DNA from: Candidatus Kaiserbacteria bacterium RIFCSPHIGHO2_01_FULL_53_31 | Lineage (GTDB): Bacteria; Patescibacteriota; Minisyncoccia; Phycocordibacterales; Phycocordibacteraceae | Length of the DNA: 59,528 nucleotides | Assembly: GCA_001781095.1 (NCBI GenBank) | Contig: MFKU01000014.1 | Location: 1 to 59,528, forward strand | Reading direction: 5' to 3' | Part shown: piece after piece, positions 42,258 through 51,296 of the stretch | Layout of the letters: every line of letters begins with the position of its first letter | How positions within the stretch are numbered: the first letter of the stretch is position 1 | Made by a program: the position numbers and the translations under genes | Notes under the pieces: generated by a model | Seen by the model: the letters and a program-made list of their open reading frames with translations, nothing else | What the model was told of the DNA's origin: nothing | Databases searched by the model: none

Positions 42258-44006
42258 TTATTCGGTTATCGCGCGCAGGACTTCTTCGATGCTTGTGATT
42301 CCGCGGGCAGCTTTATAGAGACCATCTTCGAACATCGTGAGCATGCCTTCCTTCTTGGCTTGCGCCTCAATCGAATCCGTTGTGCTGGTGTGGAGCATAA
42401 TCTCACGTATTGCAGGTGAGACCGCGAGCACCTCGTGAATACCGATGCGACTCTTGTAGCCGTCCTCGCTCTCGGTAGAGGGCGTGGGACGATAGAATCG
42501 CAAATCATTCACGGCCGCGTCCTCCTTCACTAGTTTTTCCGCACGGAGCGAGTTCAAAACAACATCGAACTCGGCGTCGCTCGCAATCTTCGCGCGCGCG
42601 ACCTTATCGAGCTCGTATTCTTTTTTGTTCTCGCAGAGCTTACGTACGAGCCGCTGCCCGACGATAACGCGAATAGTCGAAACGAGCAGAAAGGGCTCCA
42701 CGCCCATGTCGATAAGGCGCGGAATAGCGCCCGCGGCACTGTTGGTGTGGATGGTGGAGAGCACGAGATGGCCGGTGAGTGCGGCGTTTATAGCGAGCGA
42801 TGCCGTCTCGCTGTCGCGAATTTCGCCGACCATGATGATGTCCGGGTCCTGGCGCACGAGCGATCGAAGACCGTTCGCAAAGGTGAATCCGATGTCAGGA
42901 TTCACCTGGGTTTGATTGACGCGCTTCATCTGATATTCGATAGGATCTTCGACTGTGGAGATATTGACGTCCGGCCGATTCAGAATGTCGAGCATCGTGT
43001 AGAGCGTCGTCGTTTTCCCACTGCCCGTCGGTCCGGAGATGAGGATGATACCGGTGGTCTGTTGGAGCGCGTGATGTATGTGCTCCATATTTTCGCCATG
43101 GAGGCCAAGTGCTTCGAGCGTGAAGCCTTCGCCGGTCTCGCGCAGGAGACGCATTACTGTCTTCTCGCCATAGAACGTGGGCAGGATAGAAACGCGGAAT
43201 GAAACGCGGTCTGCCTCCGTTTCCATCTTGAATCGGCCGTCTTGCGGGAGGCGCTTCTCGTCGAGCTTTAAGTTCGCAAGTATCTTGATGCGCGCTACGA
43301 TGCCCGCCGCCGCGTTTTTTGGCAAGGTCATCGCGTCGTGGAGCATACCGTCGATGCGATACCGGACCAGCACCTCGTTTTCCATTGGTTCAATATGAAT
43401 GTCCGACGCACTTTGCGAGATCGCATGTCGTAGTAGTGTGTCGACGATGCGGACGATCGGCAAGTCCTCTGCCATTTTCTTCAGATCGTCGCCGGAGAGA
43501 TCTTTGGTTCCATCGGCGACGAGGCGAATCTTCCCCGCTTCAGTCGAGATGATGTCCCCGAACTCGTCCTTCAGGGATTTCTGATATTGCAGGAGCGAAT
43601 GTTTGATACTTTCGGAATCCGTCAGCCGTGGAAGTATCTTAAGCCCCGTCTTCTTGCGTACCGAATCGACTGAGGCGAGATCCTCGACATCGAGCATCGC
43701 GACTTCAAGCGAGTCGTTCCCCTTCTTGTAGGCGATGATGTTGTGCGTACGGGCGATTGGTTCCGGAATGAGGGCGAGGACTTCAATCGGCACGTGATGC
43801 TCCTTGAGATTAACGAACGGAATGCCGAACACATATGCCTGAATACGTCGTAGAGCATCATCGGTCAGTGATCCGCGCGAGACGAGGATGTCCGCGAGCG
43901 ACTGCCCTTTCTTCGTCGCTTCTTCTGCAGCAGCGTCGATATCTTTCTTTGCGACGAGGCCAGAGTCGATAATGAATTCTTTCAGCTGCCCTTCTGAAAC
44001 GTGCAT
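42258..44006 (-). CDS. pilB: type IV pilus assembly ATPase PilB
   Basis: This encodes 582 residues from ATG 44006 (MHVSEGQLKEFIIDSGL); other ATG/GTG options lie up to 51 bp upstream. The N-terminal GspE domains are at residues 1-150. The motor has SASDIHIEPMENEVLVRYRI, Walker A LISGPTGSGKTTTLYTML, Asp box STVEDPIEYQMKRVNQTQ, Walker B IIMVGEIRDSETASLAINA and STIHTNSAAGAIPRL. It is the second extension ATPase in the window and is coupled to pilC. Confidence 0.95.
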   Translation of the reverse strand: MHVSEGQLKEFIIDSGLVAKKDIDAAAEEATKKGQSLADILVSRGSLTDDALRRIQAYVFGIPFVNLKEHHVPIEVLALIPEPIARTHNIIAYKKGNDSLEVAMLDVEDLASVDSVRKKTGLKILPRLTDSESIKHSLLQYQKSLKDEFGDIISTEAGKIRLVADGTKDLSGDDLKKMAEDLPIVRIVDTLLRHAISQSASDIHIEPMENEVLVRYRIDGMLHDAMTLPKNAAAGIVARIKILANLKLDEKRLPQDGRFKMETEADRVSFRVSILPTFYGEKTVMRLLRETGEGFTLEALGLHGENMEHIHHALQQTTGIILISGPTGSGKTTTLYTMLDILNRPDVNISTVEDPIEYQMKRVNQTQVNPDIGFTFANGLRSLVRQDPDIIMVGEIRDSETASLAINAALTGHLVLSTIHTNSAAGAIPRLIDMGVEPFLLVSTIRVIVGQRLVRKLCENKKEYELDKVARAKIASDAEFDVVLNSLRAEKLVKEDAAVNDLRFYRPTPSTESEDGYKSRIGIHEVLAVSPAIREIMLHTSTTDSIEAQAKKEGMLTMFEDGLYKAARGITSIEEVLRAITE

Positions 44007-44051
44007 GGTGCACATAGTATAACGTGCATCGCTTCCTATACGACAATAAAT

Positions 44052-44088
44052 ACACACTGCGGCGCCCCGTAGGGGCGCCGCAGTGTGT
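44052..44088. terminator. 17-bp perfect hairpin terminator downstream of the HU gene
   Basis: ACACACTGCGGCGCCCC (44052-44068) pairs with its complement (44072-44088) around a 3-nt loop. On the minus strand it follows the HU gene and precedes pilB, with a T-rich stretch (TATTTATT) after it. Confidence 0.75.
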
Positions 44089-44119
44089 CAACAGATTTAT
44101 TTAACCGCGAATGTGCCGC

Positions 44120-44135
44120 TCCGCCAGCTGGCGGA
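44120..44135. repeat. TCCGCCAGCTGGCGGA palindrome
   Basis: A 16-bp perfect palindrome abuts the HU stop codon. Related cores (CAGCTGGCGG) occur in the DGR target leader at 33142-33156 and beside tRNA-Pro at 52930. It is a dispersed repeat. Confidence 0.55.
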
Positions 44136-44408
44136 TTATTTTACGGCATCCTTCAATGCTTTTGCAGGGCGGAACTTTGCCGTGCGAGAAGCCGCGATAC
44201 GGATGGTCTCGCCGGTGCGAGGGTTGCGTCCTTCGCGCGCAGGGCGTGCCTTCGTCGCGAAGATGCCGAGGCCGGCGATCGAGACTTCGTCGCCGGACTT
44301 CAAGCTCGAGACGATTGAATCAATGACGGTTTCGACGGCGCGTTCTGCGTCGGCCTTGGTCGAGCCGAGAACACCATGGACCTTGTCGACAATGTCAGCT
44401 TTGTTCAT
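44136..44408 (-). CDS. hup: HU-family DNA-binding protein
   Basis: This encodes 90 residues from MNKADIVDKVHGVLGSTKAD. The HU/IHF signature GLGIFATKARPAREGRNPRT and GETIRIAASRTAKFRPAKAL is intact and the length is standard. It compacts the nucleoid and bends DNA. ATG 44408 is the natural start; the longer open frame upstream runs through a repeat-rich spacer. Confidence 0.96.
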   Translation of the reverse strand: MNKADIVDKVHGVLGSTKADAERAVETVIDSIVSSLKSGDEVSIAGLGIFATKARPAREGRNPRTGETIRIAASRTAKFRPAKALKDAVK

Positions 44409-44542
44409 GAGTAAATCTTTAGTGATAAGTGCCCACCTCTGTGCTCCACTTAGGCGCTGCGCCCGACGTAGCCGAGCTCCGGCGAGGCGAAGGCGGGGGG
44501 CTGCGAAGAAGTATAGGAAATGAGCCATTTTGTGCAATAGGG

Positions 44543-44571
44543 TTGACAATAACATGTTGATACTGTATACT
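44543..44571 (+). promoter_or_regulatory. strong consensus-like promoter
   Basis: TTGACA (44543-44548) and TATACT (44566-44571) are spaced by exactly 17 bp, with TG just upstream of the -10 box (extended -10). It faces the small cysteine-rich peptide gene. The leader of about 90 nt has a direct repeat ATCGGTGGA at 44585-44593 and 44628-44636. Confidence 0.8.
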
Positions 44572-44668
44572 CCCCCCGAATGGCATCGGTGGACAGCTCG
44601 CACATTACCGTCTGACAGGAGTACACTATCGGTGGAGCGCATGTTTTGTGGATAGGAAGGAGGCGAGA

Positions 44669-44773
44669 ATGTTAACCAGCATGTTGGTGGCCGTACTCGT
44701 CTGGCTTTTCGGGAAAAGGTGCCCAACCCCATCCTGTTCCTGTCCGCTTGGATGTGAACATCGAATCGGATGA
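44669..44773 (+). CDS. tiny membrane peptide with cysteine-rich tail
   Basis: A 34-codon ORF: a hydrophobic N-terminus (MLTSMLVAVLVWLFGK) and a tail RCPTPSCSCPLGCEHRIG with four cysteines. AAGGAGG lies 5 bp before the ATG, a consensus promoter is upstream and a hairpin terminator follows, so it is a complete stand-alone gene. I know no family. The four cysteines could bind metal or form disulfides. The transcript might instead act as an RNA. Confidence 0.6.
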   Translation: MLTSMLVAVLVWLFGKRCPTPSCSCPLGCEHRIG

Positions 44774-44794
44774 GGGCATATCTCCTAGCGATCT

Positions 44795-44822
44795 AAGCCC
44801 CGACGCGCAAGCGCCGGGGCTT
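44795..44822 (+). terminator. terminator of the small peptide gene
   Basis: AAGCCCCG (44795-44802) pairs with CGGGGCTT (44815-44822). It lies 21 bp after the peptide stop and just before the convergent rny stop, so it may work in both directions. Confidence 0.7.
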
Positions 44823-44843
44823 CGAAGTTGTACGGATGAGAAA

Positions 44844-46373
44844 TTATCGGGCGAATTCAACGACGCGGTTCTCGCGAATGATATTCACTTTTATCTCTCC
44901 CGGATATTTAAGTTCTGCCTGGATACGTGTTGCGATAGAGCGCGCCAGCTTATGCATAGCGAGATCAGTAATTTTTCCCGGATTCACGAAGATGCGTATT
45001 TCCCGCCCTGCTGAAATCGCGTAGACTTTCTCAACGCCTTCAAAGGTGCCCGCGAGGCGCTCAAGGTCGCCGAGCCGTTCGAGATATCGCTCGACGGTGT
45101 CACGGCGTGCTCCCGGGCGGCTGCTTGAGATCGCGTCCGCCACCTGCACGATAACCGCCTCGGGCGTCTCGTAAGGGTACTCGTCATGATGCGACTGCAT
45201 CGCGAGGATAATACGCTTGTCGACGCCGAACTTCTCGAGAATTCTTCGGCCAATTTCGACGTGTGTGCCTTGTACTTCGTGATCAACCGCCTTGCCAATG
45301 TCGTGCAAGAGCGCGCCGGTTCGGGCGATTGAGGGATCGGCGCCGAGCTCGGTCGCCAATATGCCGGCGATATGCGCCATTTCGATGGAATGTTGAAGCA
45401 CATTCTGGCCGTAGCTCGTGCGGAAGTAGAGTCGACCGAGAAGCGCCGTCAGTTTCGGATCGAGTCCAATAACGCCTGCGTCGTACGCAGCCGCTTCGCC
45501 CTTCTGCCGCGTCATATCGGCTACTTCAGCGCGTGTCTTCTCCACGGTCTCTTCAATCTTTGCCGGCTGGATGCGGCCATCCGCAATCAGCTTTTCAAGC
45601 GCGATCTTTGCGATATGGCGCCGCAACGGATCGAAAGAAGAGAGCGTAATCCGATCTGGCACATCATCGATAAGCACGTCGACACCCGTCGCGCGCTCAA
45701 ACGCTTTTATGTTGCGCCCTTCCTTCCCGATGATTTTCCCTTTCACCTCGTCAGACGGCAGTGCGACGAAGAGCGACATAACTTCGGCATTCACGGTATT
45801 GCCCAGCCGATGGATAGTGCTTATGAGGATATCGCGCGCCTTATCCTCGAGGCGTTCACGCCCGTGTGCTTCGAGCTTCTGCAATCGCAGAAGAATAGAC
45901 TCTTCATACACATGTTCAATTTCTGAAAAAAGTTCTTCGCGAGCTTTGTCTTCTGAGAGGTTCGCCACTTTCGCCAATTCCTTCGTGCGCTCTGTGGCGA
46001 GGCTCTCCGCGACGGTTCGCAGATGCTTCGTCTCCTGTTCGTATGAGCGCAGCTCGTTCTCCTTATCATCGAGATCGCGCTGGCGCGAATCGAGAAACTC
46101 CTCGCGCGCGCCGAGGCGCTCTTCTCGCACCGCGAGTTTTTCTTCGCGCTCTTCGATTGGAGCAAGACGTTCCGTCTCAGCGACCTCACTACGAAACTCG
46201 GCATCAGCGATAATCTGTGCCGCGGTCTCTTTCGCCTGGAGCATTTTCTGCTTTATTTCGAGTTCGACTGAGCCGCGTTGAGCGAGCCCGATGAGGACTC
46301 GTAGAACGTAGCCAAGCGCAACGCCACCGACGCCCGAGAGCGCAAGCATTATCAATATTATTTTGAGTGACAT
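44844..46373 (-). CDS. rny: ribonuclease Y
   Basis: This encodes 509 residues. One N-terminal helix (IILIMLALSGVGGVALGYVL), a long coiled coil (about residues 35-170), a KH domain (GKIIGKEGRNIKAFERATG) and an HD domain (ALLHDIGKAVDHE; QSHHDEYPY) are in the RNase Y order. It initiates mRNA decay at the membrane. The length is typical. Confidence 0.97.
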   Translation of the reverse strand: MSLKIILIMLALSGVGGVALGYVLRVLIGLAQRGSVELEIKQKMLQAKETAAQIIADAEFRSEVAETERLAPIEEREEKLAVREERLGAREEFLDSRQRDLDDKENELRSYEQETKHLRTVAESLATERTKELAKVANLSEDKAREELFSEIEHVYEESILLRLQKLEAHGRERLEDKARDILISTIHRLGNTVNAEVMSLFVALPSDEVKGKIIGKEGRNIKAFERATGVDVLIDDVPDRITLSSFDPLRRHIAKIALEKLIADGRIQPAKIEETVEKTRAEVADMTRQKGEAAAYDAGVIGLDPKLTALLGRLYFRTSYGQNVLQHSIEMAHIAGILATELGADPSIARTGALLHDIGKAVDHEVQGTHVEIGRRILEKFGVDKRIILAMQSHHDEYPYETPEAVIVQVADAISSSRPGARRDTVERYLERLGDLERLAGTFEGVEKVYAISAGREIRIFVNPGKITDLAMHKLARSIATRIQAELKYPGEIKVNIIRENRVVEFAR

Positions 46374-46496
46374 ACCCGCTTTTTATTAGTTCCATCCCCT
46401 CTTTTGCGAGATGGCTTACGTTCTAGAAATGGGACAAATCTGAGTTCAGCCGAAGCGGTCGGACGGTCGTGCGGTGAGGCTTTGACTGTAGCACAA

Positions 46497-46529
46497 AACA
46501 CCGCGCGCCGCGATCCGGCACGCGGTGTT
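46497..46529 (-). terminator. hairpin terminator downstream of clpP
   Basis: AACACCGCG (46497-46505) pairs with CGCGGTGTT (46521-46529); on the minus strand TTTT follows. It lies 15 bp after the clpP stop. The rest of the 170-bp clpP-rny spacer holds nothing else I can name. Confidence 0.65.
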
Positions 46530-46543
46530 CACTCGAGTGTCGA

Positions 46544-47146
46544 TTATGCGTACACCTTATCGATGAGACCGTACTTCTTGGCTTCGTCTGCCGTCATGAA
46601 GAAGTCACGTTCGACGTCTTTCTCGATTTTCTCGAGCTGTTGGCCGGTATTCTTCGCGAGAATCCGGTTCAATCGCTCTCGCAGTTTCAAAATCTGCTTC
46701 GCCGTGATCTCGATGTCGGTTGCCTGCCCTTCTGCACCGCCGTGCGGCTGATGGATCATCACTTCCGCATTCGGAAGCGCGAAACGCTTCCCTTTCTCTC
46801 CGGCCGACAGGAGGATCGCTGCACCCGACGCCGCCATGCCGACACAGACGGTTGATACCGCCGGCTTCACGTGGTTCATCGTGTCCACCATCGCGAGCGT
46901 TGCCGTCACCGAGCCGCCCGGTGAGTTGATGTAGAGAGAAATATCTTTTTTCGGATCTTCCGCTTCGAGAAAGAGGAACTGTGCGATAACGAGGTTCGCG
47001 GTGTCGTCATCAATGACCCCACCGAGGAAGACGATCCGCTCCTTCAAAAGACGCGAATAAATGTCGTAGGCGCGCTCGCCGAACTGGCTCTTCTCGACGA
47101 CCATCGGCACCAGCATCGAAGCGCGAGGATGGGTGTGTGTATTCAT
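46544..47146 (-). CDS. clpP: ATP-dependent Clp protease proteolytic subunit
   Basis: This encodes 200 residues. The catalytic Ser is in [20 protein letters not shown], the His in [19 protein letters not shown], and the Asp in [38 protein letters not shown] is the typical oxyanion region. It forms tetradecamers with Clp ATPases for regulated proteolysis. GMAASGAA replaces the common GQAASMGA. Confidence 0.95.
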   Translation of the reverse strand: MNTHTHPRASMLVPMVVEKSQFGERAYDIYSRLLKERIVFLGGVIDDDTANLVIAQFLFLEAEDPKKDISLYINSPGGSVTATLAMVDTMNHVKPAVSTVCVGMAASGAAILLSAGEKGKRFALPNAEVMIHQPHGGAEGQATDIEITAKQILKLRERLNRILAKNTGQQLEKIEKDVERDFFMTADEAKKYGLIDKVYA

Positions 47147-47159
47147 AGGAATTAATTAT

Positions 47160-47357
47160 TTATAGTGTCTCCTGCTCAGTCGTTGTTGCCGTGTCTATCG
47201 GCCCTTGTGCGACACGCTTGCCCCACGCATAGAACGCACCGACGATGATCATGAGCACGATGATGACGATAGAGATAACTGCGCCCCAGGATTGCTGCTT
47301 AGGCGTTGGCATCACTGTAGGAATCATTACATCATTCACAGAGGGTTCAGAGGTCAT
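47160..47357 (-). CDS. small single-helix membrane protein
   Basis: This encodes 65 residues. One transmembrane helix (SWGAVISIVIIVLMIIVGAF) follows a 23-residue proline-rich N-terminus; the tail is polar and Thr/Glu-rich. It sits between hppA and clpP, 13 bp before clpP. Such one-helix proteins are common in Parcubacteria; the function is unknown. Confidence 0.65.
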   Translation of the reverse strand: MTSEPSVNDVMIPTVMPTPKQQSWGAVISIVIIVLMIIVGAFYAWGKRVAQGPIDTATTTEQETL

Positions 47358-47378
47358 AATGGCAGTATACTAATTCGA

Positions 47379-49517
47379 CTAAAAGAAAGCGGCGAGCGTT
47401 GCGAGCAAGAGCAGAGCTACGATGTTCGTGATCTTGATCATCGGATTGATCGCAGGGCCTGCAGTATCTTTGTAAGGATCACCGACGGTGTCCCCCGTGA
47501 CTGCGGCCTTGTGTGCGTCTGATCCCTTACCACCATGATTGCCGTCTTCAATATGTTTTTTTGCATTGTCCCATGCTCCCCCGCCTGAAGTCATCGAGAT
47601 GGCGACGAACAAGCCCGTCACAATGACGCCGAGCAACATAGCGCCGAGCGCATTAAAGGCAGACGATTTCCCGGCTATAAGGTTCACGATTATAAACAGC
47701 GCAACCGGTGATACGATCGGCAGAAGCGAGGGGAGCAACATCTCGTGAATGGCCGCTTTGGTAAGCATATCCACGGCACGACCGTAATCCGGTTTCTGCG
47801 TGCCCTGCATGATGCCGGGCATTTCCCTAAACTGTCGGCGTACTTCTTCTACTACAGCACTGGCTGCGCGACCGACTGCAGTCATCGCCACTCCGCCGAA
47901 CAGATACGGCAAGAGGCCGCCGAGGAAGAGACCGACCACGACCCACGGATCGGTGAGACTAAACGAAGGTACATCAATTCCGGCGAAGAAGGGATACGCC
48001 CCGGAATTGACGAAATATTTCAAGTCCTCTGTGTAGGCGGCGAAGAGGACGAGTGCACCGAGTCCTGCAGAACCAATTGCGTACCCCTTCGTAACCGCTT
48101 TCGTCGTGTTGCCGACTGAGTCGAGGGCATCGGTAACCTTACGGACGTCGCCCTCGAGACCTGCCATTTCGGCAATACCGCCTGCGTTATCAGTCACGGG
48201 ACCAAATGCATCAAGGGCGACAATCATGCCGGCCAATGACAACATCGTTGACACGGCAATAGCGATGCCGAACAGACCGGCGAAAGTGTATGCCGCAATG
48301 ATACCGACACAAATAACGACTGCTGGCATCGCCGTCGCTTCCATAGATACCGCAAGCCCCTGGATGACATTGGTACCGTGACCGGTGACTGACGCCGCGG
48401 CGATTTTCTTGACCGGACGGAAGTTCTTGCTCGTGTAATATTCACTGATCCAGATCAGGGCGCCGGTAACGGCGAGACCGACGACGCCCGCGAAGAACAA
48501 ATCTATGCCGGTAAACGTAAGACCTCCTGTCGTTGTAAGCGGCGCAGTTAATCCGCCTGGAATCAGTTTATTCATGAGCGGCCACAGTCCGATGAGAGAT
48601 AAAACACCGGTTGCTATGACTCCCTTGTAGAGGGCGCCCATGATGCTCTGTTTTGCGCCGAGTCGTACAAAGAACGTGCCGACAATGGAAGTCAGAATGC
48701 ACATGGCGGCGATGGCGAGCGGCAGGAGCATAAGCGCACTCTGTAGGTCGCCCGTGAAATAGATCGAGGCGAGCACCATCGTGGCAACCGTGGTCACCAC
48801 AAAGGTCTCAAAGAGGTCCGCTGCCATGCCGGCGCAATCGCCAACATTGTCGCCAACATTGTCAGCGATGGTTGCAGGATTGCGCGGATCATCCTCAGGT
48901 ATACCCGCTTCTACCTTGCCTACCATGTCGCCACCCACGTCGGCTCCCTTGGTAAAGATGCCGCCACCGAGGCGGGCGAAAATAGAAATGAGCGAAGCGC
49001 CGAAACCGAGCGCGATGAGTGAGTCCTGGATTACGCGGGCTCCTGCTGTCGAAGCGCCATCCAGTCCAAGACCGTACATCATGAAGGCATAGTAGCCGGC
49101 AACACCAATGAGCCCGAGACCAACCACAAGAAGACCGGTCACCGAACCTGCGCGAAATGCCAGCGTGAGTCCTTCAGCGAGGCCTTTGCGCGATGCCTCT
49201 GCAGTACGCACGTTGGCGCGCACGGAAACATTCATGCCGATATAGCCGGCAGCTCCGGAAAGTCCTGCGCCAATCAAGAAGCCCACGCCGACTTGCCACC
49301 CGAGGAAACAGGCAAGCACAAAAATAACTGCACCGACGATTGCAATCGTAGTGTATTGGCGATTCAGGTACGCCTTCGCCCCCTCTTGGATCGCTGCAGC
49401 GATCTCTTGCATGCGCGCATTCCCCGGACTCTTCGACATGACGGACTGTGCTGCCCATCCGCCATAAAGAAGCGCTGCAACTCCGCACGCGAGTATAAGT
49501 CCGAGTACTGTAATCAT
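47379..49517 (-). CDS. hppA: membrane-bound proton-translocating pyrophosphatase, K+-independent type
   Basis: This encodes 712 residues and about 15-16 helices. Substrate motifs are [20 protein letters not shown] and [20 protein letters not shown]. The subtype-determining motif reads [18 protein letters not shown]: Lys at the position that is Ala in K+-dependent enzymes marks the K+-independent H+ pump. It builds a proton gradient from pyrophosphate, useful in a cell with limited respiration. Confidence 0.95.
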   Translation of the reverse strand: MITVLGLILACGVAALLYGGWAAQSVMSKSPGNARMQEIAAAIQEGAKAYLNRQYTTIAIVGAVIFVLACFLGWQVGVGFLIGAGLSGAAGYIGMNVSVRANVRTAEASRKGLAEGLTLAFRAGSVTGLLVVGLGLIGVAGYYAFMMYGLGLDGASTAGARVIQDSLIALGFGASLISIFARLGGGIFTKGADVGGDMVGKVEAGIPEDDPRNPATIADNVGDNVGDCAGMAADLFETFVVTTVATMVLASIYFTGDLQSALMLLPLAIAAMCILTSIVGTFFVRLGAKQSIMGALYKGVIATGVLSLIGLWPLMNKLIPGGLTAPLTTTGGLTFTGIDLFFAGVVGLAVTGALIWISEYYTSKNFRPVKKIAAASVTGHGTNVIQGLAVSMEATAMPAVVICVGIIAAYTFAGLFGIAIAVSTMLSLAGMIVALDAFGPVTDNAGGIAEMAGLEGDVRKVTDALDSVGNTTKAVTKGYAIGSAGLGALVLFAAYTEDLKYFVNSGAYPFFAGIDVPSFSLTDPWVVVGLFLGGLLPYLFGGVAMTAVGRAASAVVEEVRRQFREMPGIMQGTQKPDYGRAVDMLTKAAIHEMLLPSLLPIVSPVALFIIVNLIAGKSSAFNALGAMLLGVIVTGLFVAISMTSGGGAWDNAKKHIEDGNHGGKGSDAHKAAVTGDTVGDPYKDTAGPAINPMIKITNIVALLLLATLAAFF

Positions 49518-49542
49518 AGGTATGATTGATTATGTTTTAGTA

Positions 49543-50928
49543 TTATAGATCTTTTGCCACATCGCGATCTTCTTCTTTATCCGCGACGGTCTCATCGCTG
49601 TTCGGAAGGATTGTCGTCTCTTCTTCCGCGGGGAGTCCGGTCTTTTCTGTAGTTTCTTCAGTGGCGATTTCTGAGCTTTCCGTCGGAGCAACTCCTGCTT
49701 CAATAGCCGGATCCACGGCTCCATTTCCTGTGCCTTGACCCTCCTCGTCAGCCGACATGGCGACGGATTCGCCATCGGATCCTGCTACTTCGCCGCCGCC
49801 AGCAGAGACGATGTCGATGTTCCATCCAGTGAGCTTCGCGGCGAGCCGCACGTTCTGGCCGCCGCGTCCGATCGCTCGTGACTGCTCATCCTCGCTCACG
49901 GTCACCATGGCGCGATGCCCTTCTTCGTCGAGCGTGACATCGAGCGGAATTGCTGGAGAAAGTGATTCCTTCACGAACTCCCTCGCGTCATCGCTCCACT
50001 CGATAATATCGATACGCTCGCCGCCTAGCTCGCTCATGACGGTCGAGACGCGGACGCCGCGCTGACCAACGAGAGAGCCGACGGGATCGACGTGAGGATC
50101 AGTCGAGACGAGCGCTATCTTGGTGCGGCTGCCCGGTTCGCGCGCAAGCGCCTTCACTTCGATGGCGCCGGTTGCGAGCTCGGGTGCCTCGATCTCGAAG
50201 AGCTTCACAACGAACTTCGGATGCGCGCGTGAGAGTCGCAGATACACACCGCGGAATCCTTCGTCCACGGCGTAGAGATACGCGCGAATACGCTCGCCCA
50301 TGCGGTACCGCTCGCCCGGAATCTGCTCCTCGTAGGGAATGATTCCCGTGGTGCGGCCAAGATCGACGAAGATCGCACCGCGCTCCATGCGCTGCACGAT
50401 GCCGCTCACAATCTCGCCTTTCTTCTCGCCGAACTCCTCCATCATCGAGAGCTTTTCTGCCTCGCGCACCTTCTGGATCACGACTTGCTTCGCGGTTTGT
50501 GCGGCAATGCGGCCGAAATCATCCTGCGGCTCGAGCGCGAAAATGATCTCATCACCGAGCGCTGCGCCGCGTTTAATGAGTTTGGCATTGGAAAGAAGAA
50601 TGTGCTTCTCGCTGTCGAAGCGCGGCAACTCTCCTTCCGCAAGCTGCTCTTCTTCTGCGTGGAATGAATGGAGGCGTGTTCCGAGCTCTTCCTCACCTTC
50701 TTTCGGGAATCGCGCCGTTGTTTCATCGACGACGGCCTTCACTTGTTCAAAAGAAACGGTGCCAGTATTCAGGTCGAGCTTCGCACGCACGACTTGGCCG
50801 CGCTTGCCGTATTCCCTCTTATACGCCGTCGCCATCGCACTTTCGATGGCATCGATCATAGTCTCGCGGCTGATTCCGCGAGTTTCGAATTCTCCGAGCA
50901 CCGTGTTGATTGTTTTCAGGTCGATCAT
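49543..50928 (-). CDS. nusA: transcription termination/antitermination factor NusA
   Basis: This encodes 461 residues. NusA N-terminal domain (MIDAIESAMATAYKREYGKR), S1 domain (GEIVSGIVQRMERGAIFVDL), and two KH domains (PVGSLVGQRGVRVSTVMSEL; SRAIGRGGQNVRLAAKLTGW). The last 90 residues are an acidic, Glu/Thr-rich disordered tail. It binds RNA polymerase and modulates pausing. It lies alone upstream of hppA, with 25 bp between. Confidence 0.96.
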   Translation of the reverse strand: MIDLKTINTVLGEFETRGISRETMIDAIESAMATAYKREYGKRGQVVRAKLDLNTGTVSFEQVKAVVDETTARFPKEGEEELGTRLHSFHAEEEQLAEGELPRFDSEKHILLSNAKLIKRGAALGDEIIFALEPQDDFGRIAAQTAKQVVIQKVREAEKLSMMEEFGEKKGEIVSGIVQRMERGAIFVDLGRTTGIIPYEEQIPGERYRMGERIRAYLYAVDEGFRGVYLRLSRAHPKFVVKLFEIEAPELATGAIEVKALAREPGSRTKIALVSTDPHVDPVGSLVGQRGVRVSTVMSELGGERIDIIEWSDDAREFVKESLSPAIPLDVTLDEEGHRAMVTVSEDEQSRAIGRGGQNVRLAAKLTGWNIDIVSAGGGEVAGSDGESVAMSADEEGQGTGNGAVDPAIEAGVAPTESSEIATEETTEKTGLPAEEETTILPNSDETVADKEEDRDVAKDL

Positions 50929-51040
50929 ATGGGCTGTGTATGTAGCACGTTTTTATAAAAACTTCTCGCACGCAAATCGAAGTTGTCCACAAGATACCAG
51001 ATGCTCGCACCTATGTCAAATCACCCTATTTTTGTGCTTG

Positions 51041-51074
51041 CACTTCGAAGCTCCGTCGGCGGAGCGAAGTAGTG
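51041..51074 (-). repeat. hairpin repeat at the 3' end of tRNA-Gly(TCC)
   Basis: On the minus strand the hairpin starts with the last bases of the tRNA (GCACTACTTCGCTC) and ends GAGCTTCGAAGTGC, the same sequence as the repeat after tRNA-Arg(CCG) at 1.3 kb apart from the loop. Confidence 0.65.
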
Positions 51075-51143
51075 CGGGATAGGAGAATCGGACTCCTGTT
51101 CTCAGTTTGGAAAACTGATGTTCTACCATTAAACTAATCCCGC
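51073..51143 (-). tRNA. tRNA-Gly (anticodon TCC)
   Basis: A 71-nt cloverleaf on the minus strand: acceptor GCGGGAT/ATCCCGC, discriminator A, D stem GTTT/GAAC, anticodon loop TTTCCAA (TCC). The T loop is TCCGATT, so position 55, nearly always T (pseudouridine), is C. No CCA is encoded. Confidence 0.94.
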
Positions 51144-51146
51144 TTC

Positions 51147-51204
51147 GCCCTTCGAAGCTCGCCCATGCGAGCGAAGTAGGGCCTTCGCTGAAGCTACGGC
51201 GGGC
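51147..51204. repeat. tandem palindromic repeats upstream of tRNA-Gly(TCC)
   Basis: GCCCTTCGAAGCTCGC (51147-51162) and GCGAGCGAAGTAGGGC (51167-51182) form one hairpin; GCCTTCGCTGAAGCTACGGC follows at 51181. The first belongs to the family beside the other tRNA genes, the second to the family found in recJ. The rest of 51205-51296 is GC-rich with further inverted pieces and no gene. Confidence 0.55.
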
Positions 51205-51296
51205 ACGCCCGCTTTCACTCGTGTCCCGCCGAAGCCCGTAATCGGGCGAAGGGGGATGATGCGAGGATACCATTTTTGCGTTACCGTAGAGAAGTC

